NCBI RefSeq assembly: GCF_905120475.1
Contig: NZ_CAJHOE010000001.1
Span: forward strand, 558,001-622,000
Direction of reading: 5' to 3'
Source of the DNA: Campylobacter suis
GTDB taxonomy: Bacteria > Campylobacterota > Campylobacteria > Campylobacterales > Campylobacteraceae
Length of the DNA stretch: 64,000 nucleotides
The notes under the pieces: generated by a model
What the model saw: the letters and a program-made list of their open reading frames with translations, nothing else
Told to the model about the DNA's origin: nothing
The model's database searches: none
Shown: in pieces, positions 50,629-58,854 of the stretch
How the letters are laid out: each line of letters starts with the position of its first letter
How positions within the stretch are numbered: the first letter of the stretch is position 1
Program-made: the position numbers and the translations under genes

Positions 50629-52926
50629 ATGGGAGTAAATGCTAAGACTGGCAAAGTCATTTGTCCGTACTGTGGGACTGGCTGTCAGGTCGAGCTTCAT
50701 GTTGAAGATAATGTGATACGCTCAGCCACAGGCATTGATGACAACCCAGTAAATGAGGGCAATCTCTGTCTTAAAGGCTTTTATGGCTGGGACTATGTCG
50801 GTGCGCCAGATCGTCTGACAACACCTATGATACGCAAGAAAAATGGCGTTTTTAGCAAAGATGGTTCACTTGAGCCAGCTAGCTGGGATGAAGCGTTAGA
50901 TCTTGTTGTTGCAAAGATGAAAGAGGTTAAAGAAAAATACGGACCAGACGCACTTGTGGGAAATTTCTCGGCGCGCTGTACTCTTGAGGATAACTATGTA
51001 GCGCAAAAGATCATGCGCGCAGTTATAGGGACTAATAATGTAGATCACTGTGCTAGAATTTGACACGCTCCAACTGTGGCAGGTCTTGCCAAAACAATTG
51101 GTAATGGAGCAGCAACAAATAGCTTCACAGAGATAGGACCGCATAGTAATTGTATCCTGATGATAGGCTCAAATCCAGAAAATGGACACCCAATAGCCGC
51201 TATGCACATACAACGGGCATTAAATCGTGGCGCAAAACTCATAGTAATCGACCCGATAAAAACAGAATTTGCTAGCCGTGCAGATGTGCATTTACAACTT
51301 GCGCCAGAGCATAATATCGCTGTGATAAATGCATTAATACATGTCTTATTTGAAGAGGATTTGATAAACTGGGAATTTGTAAATGCGCACACAAAAGGTG
51401 TTGAGTATGTTCGTGAGGTGGTTAAAGACTACTCTCCAGAGACTGTTAGTAAGTATGCAAATTTAAATCCAGAAGACATAAGAAAAGCTGCGCGAATGTA
51501 TGCGACTATCCGCCCAGCCGTTATCACTCACGGTATGGGGGTGACACATTTTAACCACGGAGTTGGTGCGGTTTGTGATATATCAAATTTGTTTTTATTG
51601 ACAGGAAATGTTGGAGAGCTTGGTAGTGGCGACTTGCCTATAAGGGGTCAAGAAAATGTCCAAGGGTGCTGTGATATGGGCGTTTTACCTAATATCTTCT
51701 CAAATTTAGGCTCAGTCACAGACCCTGAGCAAAGGGCTTGGTTTGAGAAAGTTTGGCATTTAGAGCCTGGGTTTTTAAGTGGCAAGATAGGACTTCATAA
51801 GACCGAAGTTCCAGATGCTATACTTGATGGAAGGATTCACTTTTTCTGGACGATGGGTGAAAATCCAGTTATGACTGACCCAAACACAAATCACTTTTTA
51901 AAAGCTATCTCAAAAATTGATATGTATGTCTGCCAAGATATATTTTTGACTGAAACTTCGCTTAAGGCTGATGTTGTTTTGCCAGGTGTTGCAAGTAGTG
52001 AAAAGGAGGGTTTGTACGCAAATGCCGAACGCCGTGTTCAGCATAACGAAGCGGTCATAACTCCTCCAGGAGACGCACGCCAAGACTGGTGGATAATCTG
52101 CGAGATAGCAAGAAGACTAGGTGCAAAAGAGGGCTTTAACTTTAAATCCCCTGAAGAAATTTGGGAGGAAGAGAGAAAATGCGATCCCAGAAGATACGGT
52201 GGCATGAGCTATTATCGTATCAAAAAACATCACGGACTTCACTGGCCTTGTCCTAATGAAGATGATATGGGTGGACAAAGCTTGTATCTTGATAAGAAAT
52301 TTTTCACACCAGATGGCAAAGGTAAGCTGATACCGTGCTTGCATGTAGGAAGCTTAGCTGAGATAGAGCCCGCAAAAGAAGAGTTTAGAAAACGGATAAA
52401 TTTGCCAGACGATTGGGAGGTAATGGCTGGAAGCGTAGATGAGCCAACGGATGAGAACTATCCGATACAGCTTTTAACGACCAGAAAGGTCTATCAATAC
52501 GCTGGGGGCATAATGACACGCCGCTCAAAGGCTATTGAAAATGGCGGAGATAGTATCGGTCCTATCGCTGAGATGCACCCAAATTTGACTAAAAGATATG
52601 GTATAAAGCATGGAGAATTTATCAAGGCGTGGAGCAGATACGGCTATATCGTCATTAAGGCAGATATCACAGATGTAGTGCCTGATGGCATTATCCAGAT
52701 GACCTACCACTACTGGGAAAGCTGCTGTAATGAGCTTACTAGTAATGGCTGGGATTTGATAGCTAAGACTCCCACTTTTAAGGCTGCGATTCAGATTAAG
52801 CGTATCGAAGAGGATGAGTTTTTACGCATTAGGGCTGAAAAACGGATAAAATTTCAAACCGATAAGGTTATATTTGATGATTATCATCATCATCCTTGCA
52901 CTGGCGATGCGCCAGTTGTGCATTAA
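50629..52926 (+). CDS. fdhF: Second formate dehydrogenase H-type alpha subunit, selenoprotein
   Basis: The gene reads through TGA at 51061-51063, giving 765 residues with Sec145 in DHCARI-U-HAPTVAGLAK. The N-terminal [4Fe-4S] site is CPYCGTGCQ and CLKG; there is no Tat signal, so it is cytoplasmic. It shares the layout of the enzyme at 11617-13860 but differs clearly, with an extended C-terminus ending FDDYHHHPCTGDAPVVH. SD AAGGAG precedes ATG 50629. No electron-transfer or hydrogenase subunit lies beside it, so its partner is unknown; it may feed Hyf or another acceptor under different conditions. Confidence 0.9.
51061..51105 (+). promoter_or_regulatory. bSECIS element of the second formate dehydrogenase
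   Basis: After the UGA, TGGCA (51077-51081) and TGCCA (51087-51091) close the loop GGTCT, the same apical hairpin as in the first copy and in E. coli fdhF. Confidence 0.8.
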
Positions 52927-52933
52927 ATTCATT

Positions 52934-52966
52934 GTGCGAGTTGCAAAACAGCACTCGCACTTTTAT
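52934..52966 (+). terminator. Terminator of the second formate dehydrogenase gene
   Basis: GTGCGAGT and ACTCGCAC pair over an 11-base loop, followed by TTTTAT. Placed 8 bases after the stop. Confidence 0.85.
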
Positions 52967-52974
52967 CTTATAAA

Positions 52975-53502
52975 TTAAACTGCTTGTCTAAATTTTCGCT
53001 TTACTAAAACAACACATGAGATAAATGAAACAAGCGTTAAAAAGTAAAGTATGTAGCTTACTATCGGATGAGAGGCGTTGTTTGCGTTTTCTAGTTTTTT
53101 AACTGAGATAGCGTTAAAAAACTCATCAAAAACAGGTATGCGCCAACCATAGTATTTCACTTCCACAAGTGCCTTTTCTTCAGCAAATGCAGTTGCTCTA
53201 GCCTGTAAGTCAGCAGAGTTAAATTTCATATAAAATGGAAAGCCCCAGCGGGTATCTTCGTTGCGAAAAGATAGGACTTTTTCGCTATCTGGAAATTTTG
53301 TATATAAAAAATAAACATCACGCACTACGCCGTTTGCCGTGCGTTGTTTGTTTATAAAGCCATCCTTATCCATGCGTTTAACTTCAGTGCCTACGATGGT
53401 TAGCGTCTTGTAGCTTGGGAGTGCAAAATTTATAATAGCCACGGTTATTAGATGTGCCATTAAGATAATACTAATCGCAGCGTTTTTAAATATATTTTTC
53501 AT
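52975..53502 (-). CDS. DUF1523-family membrane protein
   Basis: The 175-residue protein has an N-terminal span (ISIILMAHLITVAIINFAL) and a C-terminal span (YILYFLTLVSFISCVVLV), with a periplasmic-type domain between them: TIVGTEVKRMDKDGFINKQ, VRDVYFLYTKF, RNEDTRWGFPFYMKFNSADLQ, KYYGWRIPVFDEFFNA. These segments fit the DUF1523 family, whose function is not known to me. It is 18 bases from thiF on the same strand and may be co-transcribed, though no functional link is evident. Confidence 0.7.
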   Translation of the reverse strand: MKNIFKNAAISIILMAHLITVAIINFALPSYKTLTIVGTEVKRMDKDGFINKQRTANGVVRDVYFLYTKFPDSEKVLSFRNEDTRWGFPFYMKFNSADLQARATAFAEEKALVEVKYYGWRIPVFDEFFNAISVKKLENANNASHPIVSYILYFLTLVSFISCVVLVKRKFRQAV

Positions 53503-53520
53503 TATTTTTCCTTTGTCTTT

Positions 53521-54366
53521 TTAAGCTTCAAGTCCCATAAGCAGGCGAAGTGCTAGGTTTGCTTGATGATTTGCGCAAATAGCAACTCGTGGCGCCATAA
53601 GCCCTTGACCTATGCGAGCTTCGTTTTTAAGATCGCCGCATACATGGACATTTTTAGCAAATTTCATTGTTTTTATGATATTTGAACTATGAAGACCAGC
53701 CATGCCAGAAGCAGTGATGATCTGTTTACTTGCTAAGCTTGCGCTAGCTTCATTTAAGAACATTGTTTTGCCCACAACATTATCAAATGCCTCACATATT
53801 ATAGAGCAAGGGGCAAAAATTTCAGCTACATTTTTGGCGTCTAGATAAACATCGTGAGTTATAACTTCTACAAATGGATTAACTTGAGAGATAAGCTCTT
53901 TTGTTGCTTCTATTTTTTTCATACCGATATGGTTGACAAAGTATTGCTGGCGATTTAGATTGCTTGGCTCAACCACATCAAAATCAGCCAAAATGAGCCT
54001 AGATACTCCAACGCGAGCAAGACTAAGAGCGATATTTGATCCAAGTCCTCCAAGTCCTGCAATACCTATCGTAGCAGAATTTAAAGCGGCATTTAGCTCG
54101 GGAGAATTTCTAGCCTCTATCATGGCTTTTAAAATTTCTCTTTCTGGCATTACGCCACGCTTTATAAGAGTTATCTTATCGTTATCTTTTAGCTCTTGTT
54201 GTTCTTTTATCGCAAAGCCATTGAGTATAAAAATATCCGCATCCGCTAAGTCATGTTTTTGTATAAAGGCTGAAATTTCACTACCTTGTGTAAAAAATTC
54301 AGCCCTAAGTTCTGTTGTGTCGCTTGCTTTTGTGCTAAAAGTAAAGCCATTTATGCTTATTTGCAT
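53521..54366 (-). CDS. thiF: ThiF-type adenylyltransferase with N-terminal ThiS-like domain
   Basis: Residues 1-72 of this 281-residue protein look like a ubiquitin-fold ThiS domain (MQISINGFTFSTKA, DKITLIKRGVMP), but the chain continues without a free Gly-Gly end. Residues 90-281 are the E1-like domain: GIAGLGGLGSNIALSLARVGV nucleotide loop, LADFDVVEPSNLNRQQYF, and EAFDNVVGKTMFLNEA. It would adenylate a sulphur-carrier protein for thiamine thiazole synthesis. The usual zinc Cys pairs of MoeB are not seen. No other thi gene is in the window. Confidence 0.75.
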   Translation of the reverse strand: MQISINGFTFSTKASDTTELRAEFFTQGSEISAFIQKHDLADADIFILNGFAIKEQQELKDNDKITLIKRGVMPEREILKAMIEARNSPELNAALNSATIGIAGLGGLGSNIALSLARVGVSRLILADFDVVEPSNLNRQQYFVNHIGMKKIEATKELISQVNPFVEVITHDVYLDAKNVAEIFAPCSIICEAFDNVVGKTMFLNEASASLASKQIITASGMAGLHSSNIIKTMKFAKNVHVCGDLKNEARIGQGLMAPRVAICANHQANLALRLLMGLEA

Positions 54367-54453
54367 CTTTTTCCTTTAAAATTTTAATACATTTTATCAA
54401 GAAAGATTAAACTAAATTTTAAGGAGCAAGCCTTTTTATGTCTTAAAAACTGC

Positions 54454-55623
54454 CTATCTTTGATAGTTTTTAACAAATTCACTAATGCGTGCGATACCCT
54501 TTTTTATGCTCTCAAGATCAGTTGCAAAGCTTAGTCTAAAGTAGCCGCCCATACCAAAGCCAACCCCTGGAACACAGGCTACTTTACCATCTTCTAGTAG
54601 TTTTTGGCAAAATTTCATATCATCAGGCTCAACTGCTTTGCAATTTACAAAAAGATAAAAAGCCCCATCTGGCTTAATAACGCTAAGTCCCGGGATGTCG
54701 TTTATAAGTCTTACTGCCTCGTCTCTGCGTTTTTTATATTCGCCGTTCATATCGGCGATGTCAGCTTCAGTTTCCCCAAGTAGTGCTGGTATAGCTCCTG
54801 CTTGAACGAGTGAGCAGATATTGCTTACACTTTGGCTTTGTAGGCTTTTCATGGCGGTATTTAGTTCATCCATAACGCTTGCTGTATAGCCAAAACGCCA
54901 GCCTGGCATAGCCCCACATTTGCTAAGTCCGTTTATGGTGACCGTTCGTTTAAATGCATCTTCGCTAACACTTGCAAATGCTATAAACTCGCCATCAAAG
55001 ACAAGTTTTTCATAAATTTCATCACTTATAACCATGATATTTGTTCCCTCTAAAACCTTGGCGATAGCCTCTAGTTCGGCTCTTGTATAGATCGCGCCGG
55101 TAGGGTTTGATGGGTAGTTTAGGCTTAAAATTTTAGTTTTTGAAGATATAGCGTTTTTTAGTTGTTGTGGCGTTAGTTTGAAGCCATTTTCTTCGCTAGT
55201 TTCGATAAATACGGGCTTTCCGCCACAGTATTTTACTATCTCTGGATATGTTACCCAGTAAGGTGCTGGTATGATGACTTCATCTTCGTTATCAATAAGA
55301 GCTGAAAAGATGTTAAAAAGAGAGTGTTTTCCGCCAACATTTGTGATGATCTGAGTAGTTTTATACTCTAAGCCGTTATCTCGCTTTAGTTTTGTAGCGA
55401 TAGCATTTAAAACCTCTGGCGTGCCTGGCACTGGTGTGTATTTGCCACAACCTTTATCAAGTGCGGCTTTAACTGCATCTTTAATCGCTTTTGGCGTATC
55501 AAAGTCAGGCTCTCCTGCACTAAAGCTTATTACATCTATGCCAGCAGCTTTCATCTCTTTGGCTTTTGAGCTAATGGCGATAGTTATAGACTCGCTTAGG
55601 CTCTGAACTCTTTTTGATAGCAT
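54454..55623 (-). CDS. aspC: Aspartate aminotransferase (class I)
   Basis: The 389-residue PLP enzyme has SAGEPDFDTPKAIKDA (near 37), NVGGKHSLFNIF, LNYPSNPTG with the substrate-binding Asn-Pro, DEIYEKLVF, and the lysine motif GLSKCGAMPGWRFGY (near 235), plus the C-terminal YFRLSFAT Arg. It transfers amino groups between aspartate and 2-oxoglutarate in the cytoplasm. It resembles the I-gamma type with broad specificity, which may also act on prephenate. Confidence 0.88.
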   Translation of the reverse strand: MLSKRVQSLSESITIAISSKAKEMKAAGIDVISFSAGEPDFDTPKAIKDAVKAALDKGCGKYTPVPGTPEVLNAIATKLKRDNGLEYKTTQIITNVGGKHSLFNIFSALIDNEDEVIIPAPYWVTYPEIVKYCGGKPVFIETSEENGFKLTPQQLKNAISSKTKILSLNYPSNPTGAIYTRAELEAIAKVLEGTNIMVISDEIYEKLVFDGEFIAFASVSEDAFKRTVTINGLSKCGAMPGWRFGYTASVMDELNTAMKSLQSQSVSNICSLVQAGAIPALLGETEADIADMNGEYKKRRDEAVRLINDIPGLSVIKPDGAFYLFVNCKAVEPDDMKFCQKLLEDGKVACVPGVGFGMGGYFRLSFATDLESIKKGIARISEFVKNYQR

Positions 55624-55672
55624 CTTATCTCCTTTAAAATTTTTTGAATCTTATACTAATGTGGCTAAAATT

Positions 55673-55699
55673 CAGGGCAGATTAGCTAAATTTGCCCTG
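55673..55699. terminator. Hairpin between speA and aspC
   Basis: CAGGGCA and TGCCCTG pair around a 13-base loop, with an AATTTT stretch on the minus strand side. A likely end for hisS-speA. Confidence 0.55.
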
Positions 55700-55730
55700 A
55701 AAATTTTTGTAGATGTTTCGATATGTAAAA

Positions 55731-57563
55731 CTATTGGATAGTTTTTAGGTAGCTGTTATCATTTAAAAAGAGATAAAGTTCACCTAGAATTTGCTTTTTT
55801 TGTGTTTCGTTAATAAGTTTTGACTTTTCTAATCTCTCATTTAGCGTATCTTGTATCGCATAGACATCATAATCCATATCTTCCATTATATCAAGTATAC
55901 TCTGACTTTCAAGAAGGTGCGAAATTTCAAAGCCACTTTGAGTCATCTTTATGGTTGCTTCTGTTGGATGTGTAAAGAGATTATGCTTCATACCAAGCAC
56001 CTCTTGATACGCTCCAACTAAGAAAAATCCAAGGAAATACTCCTCTTTTTCAACATCAACATCGTGTAAAAGTAGAGGGTTTTTCTCATCATTATAAGAG
56101 ATCTCGCCATCGCTATCGCATGTGATGTCCCATATTGAAGCAGGCAAAGTAGGGCGGATATCTAAGCGATCAAGCGGCATAATCGGAAAGTCTTGCTGCA
56201 ATCCCCAAAAGTCAGGTAAGCTTTGAAACATAGAGAAATTTACAAGATAGCGCTCTTGTACATCTTTTTGGATTTTACTTAGGTCTATGTTGCTTTTATT
56301 GCCTAACAAATTTACAGCTTTTTTGCTAATAAGACTGCATAAAACTTCGGCATTTGAGCGATCTTGAAGATCAACATATCCAAGGTCAAAGAGTGTTAAA
56401 ACGCTCTCCATGTGGTGTATACTGTCGTGTAGATACTCAAGAGCATTGCTTGGTTTTATAGAGCTATAAAGGTCATTTAGCTCGGTTATAAGTTGTGGAT
56501 TTTTCTTTTTTAAATTTAACTTTTCTTCGGTGTAGTCCTGAGAGAAGAGCTCTAACACGGGAGCAACTAAAAGTGCGTGAGAGGCAGCGATAAAGCGTCC
56601 ACTTTCTGTAAATATATCAGGCTCTAGCTCACCTTTTTGCTCTGCGATAGTTTTTAGTAGATACACAACATCATTTGCGTATTCGCTTAGTGTGTAGTTT
56701 CTGCTTGTAGTTTGCTTAAACTGCGAATACTCAATCGCAAGCCCTCCACCTAAATTTATGGCTTTTAGATTTGTAGCACCCATTTTCCTAAGCTCAGCAT
56801 AGATGTTTCCAGCTTCACTGAGTGCCTTTTTTAGGGTGTGAATTTCGGTTATTTGAGAGCCGATGTGAAAGTGTATCATAGTAAAATGATCTAGTAAATT
56901 TGCTTTTTTAAGCATATTAACAGCTTCTATCAGTTCAGTTGAGGTTAATCCAAATTTTGAGTGTATGCCACCACTTTTTGCCCAAAACCCAGAGCCTGAA
57001 GAGTGCAAGCGGATACGAAGACCTATGTTTGGCTTTGGCTTAAAGCGCTCTTTGCTGGTTGCTACTATGGCTTCAAGTTCGTTTAGACCCTCGATCGTTA
57101 AAGTTATGTTATGTCCCATCTCAGCTGCGATAAAGCCGATATTTATCATCTCTTTATCCTTAAAGCCGTTTACGGTTATAGGAGCGCTTTCATTATTAAA
57201 TGCCATAGCGAGCAAAAGCTCAGCCTTGCTTCCAGCCTCAAGACCGTAGTTATGGGGCTTTCCAAGCTCTACAAGGTTTTTTACAAAACCTGGGTATTGA
57301 TTGACTTTTAAAGGATAGACGGCATTAAAATTTCCCTTATAACCAAACTCTTTTCTAGCCTTATTAAAGCTTGAGTAAAGCTGTTCTATTTGCTTTTGTA
57401 TCATGTGTGGAAATCGCAGTAAAAGCGGACCTCGGTACCCATCATCGCGAATTTGTTTTACTATATCGATAATGGCTGGACGGCTAGGCACATTTACGCA
57501 AACCTTGCCATTTTCTATCACGAAATTTGAATTACCCCATATGTTAAGACCATAGTCGTTCAT
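55731..57563 (-). CDS. speA: Biosynthetic arginine decarboxylase SpeA
   Basis: The 610-residue PLP enzyme of the fold-III type has NAVYPLKVNQYP with the PLP-binding Lys (near 91), GLEAGSKAELLLAMA, HFHIGSQITEIHTLKKAL, INLGGGLAIEYS, and EVLCSL near 400. It makes agmatine from arginine for spermidine synthesis. ATG overlaps the stop of hisS by four bases. Length matches bacterial SpeA (about 610-650). Confidence 0.93.
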   Translation of the reverse strand: MNDYGLNIWGNSNFVIENGKVCVNVPSRPAIIDIVKQIRDDGYRGPLLLRFPHMIQKQIEQLYSSFNKARKEFGYKGNFNAVYPLKVNQYPGFVKNLVELGKPHNYGLEAGSKAELLLAMAFNNESAPITVNGFKDKEMINIGFIAAEMGHNITLTIEGLNELEAIVATSKERFKPKPNIGLRIRLHSSGSGFWAKSGGIHSKFGLTSTELIEAVNMLKKANLLDHFTMIHFHIGSQITEIHTLKKALSEAGNIYAELRKMGATNLKAINLGGGLAIEYSQFKQTTSRNYTLSEYANDVVYLLKTIAEQKGELEPDIFTESGRFIAASHALLVAPVLELFSQDYTEEKLNLKKKNPQLITELNDLYSSIKPSNALEYLHDSIHHMESVLTLFDLGYVDLQDRSNAEVLCSLISKKAVNLLGNKSNIDLSKIQKDVQERYLVNFSMFQSLPDFWGLQQDFPIMPLDRLDIRPTLPASIWDITCDSDGEISYNDEKNPLLLHDVDVEKEEYFLGFFLVGAYQEVLGMKHNLFTHPTEATIKMTQSGFEISHLLESQSILDIMEDMDYDVYAIQDTLNERLEKSKLINETQKKQILGELYLFLNDNSYLKTIQ

Positions 57564-58789
57564 ATTTTAAGCTCCTTTTCAAGCTCGTTGATTTTTATGT
57601 TTTTTTCAGTTTTATCTATCAAATTTTTATAAAAGACTTCACCGTTTTTGTGCTCATTTTCACCCACGCAAAGGAAAATTTCACAGTTTTTATTATCAGC
57701 TACTTGCATGTGTTTTGCAATTTTTTTGGCTTCATAAGAGATCTCAATCTTAAAATTTTTACGCAACTTTATACCAAGCCCAAAGATAAAATCTAAATTT
57801 TGACTATCTAACGCACAAAGATAAGCTCCATTTCGCTCACTTTTATGCTCTTTTAAAATTTCCATTATTCTTTCAATACCCATCGCAAAGCCAACACCAT
57901 AGCTTGCCTTGCCGCCTAGGTATTCAACTAGGCGATCATACCTACCACCACCAGCGATGGCACTTTGGCTACCTATCTCATCACTTACAAACTCAAACGC
58001 CGTTTTGCAGTAATAATCAAGCCCACGCACAAGCTTAGTGTCTATTTCGTAATTTATGCTGTTTGCTGTTAAAATTTCTTGGAGTTTTTTAAACTCAGCT
58101 GCAGCTTCATCGCTCAGGCTTTCTATCATCACTGGTGCATTTTGATAAATTTCTTGACATTTTTTCTCTTTGCAGTCAAGCACACGGATAGGATTTAGCT
58201 CTTTTCTTCTCTTGCAATCTTCACAAATTTCATTCTCATGCAAGCTTAGAAAATTAAGTAAACTTTCCCTAAATTTAGGCATACTTTGACTATCGCTAAG
58301 TGAGTTTATCTTTAGCTTATATCTTATATTTAGACGGTTAAAAATTTCAGCAAGCATAAGTATTACGCTCGCATCTTCAAGCACGCTAGCCACTCCAAAA
58401 CTCTCTACACCAAACTGATGAAATTCTCGCAAACGCCCTTTTTGTGGACGCTCGTATCTAAACATAGAGCCGTGATAAAAATATCTATAAATGCCACCAG
58501 CCCTATCTTGTTTGCTCTCTATAAAAGCCCTGACAACACCAGCTGTGCCTTCTGGGCGCAGACAAACATCATTATCACCTTTATCAATAAACTGATACAT
58601 CTCTTTACCGACTATATCACTACTCTCTCCGACACTTCGTTTAAAAAGTGTAGTTTGTTCCAAATGCGGGGTTTTGATAAGTGAAAATCCATAGTTTCTT
58701 GCGACATCTTCACAGGTTTTTACGATATATTCATAAAGTGCGCTGTCGTTTGGCATTATATCTTTCATGCCTCGTAGTGTTGTTATCAT
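57560..58789 (-). CDS. hisS: Histidyl-tRNA synthetase
   Basis: The 409-residue class II synthetase has motif 2 FRYERPQKGRLREFHQFGVE (near 110), the histidine-binding LVRGLDYYCKTAFEF (near 250), motif 3 GVGFAMGIERIM (near 300), and the LRPEGTAG substrate loop. The C-terminal anticodon-binding domain is present. It starts at ATG 58789. An extra Cys cluster (CEDCKRRKELNPIRVLDCKEKKC, near 190) may bind zinc as in other bacterial HisS. Confidence 0.95.
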   Translation of the reverse strand: MITTLRGMKDIMPNDSALYEYIVKTCEDVARNYGFSLIKTPHLEQTTLFKRSVGESSDIVGKEMYQFIDKGDNDVCLRPEGTAGVVRAFIESKQDRAGGIYRYFYHGSMFRYERPQKGRLREFHQFGVESFGVASVLEDASVILMLAEIFNRLNIRYKLKINSLSDSQSMPKFRESLLNFLSLHENEICEDCKRRKELNPIRVLDCKEKKCQEIYQNAPVMIESLSDEAAAEFKKLQEILTANSINYEIDTKLVRGLDYYCKTAFEFVSDEIGSQSAIAGGGRYDRLVEYLGGKASYGVGFAMGIERIMEILKEHKSERNGAYLCALDSQNLDFIFGLGIKLRKNFKIEISYEAKKIAKHMQVADNKNCEIFLCVGENEHKNGEVFYKNLIDKTEKNIKINELEKELKI

Positions 58790-58854
58790 GAAACTTCCTT
58801 TGAACTAAAAGGCTGATTTTATCAAATTTTTGTGAAATTTAGGTTTAAGCCAGC

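Noticed and set aside
51045-51392. Minus-strand ORF across the second formate dehydrogenase
   Set aside because: It is antisense to conserved molybdopterin sequence and has no SD or recognisable motif.
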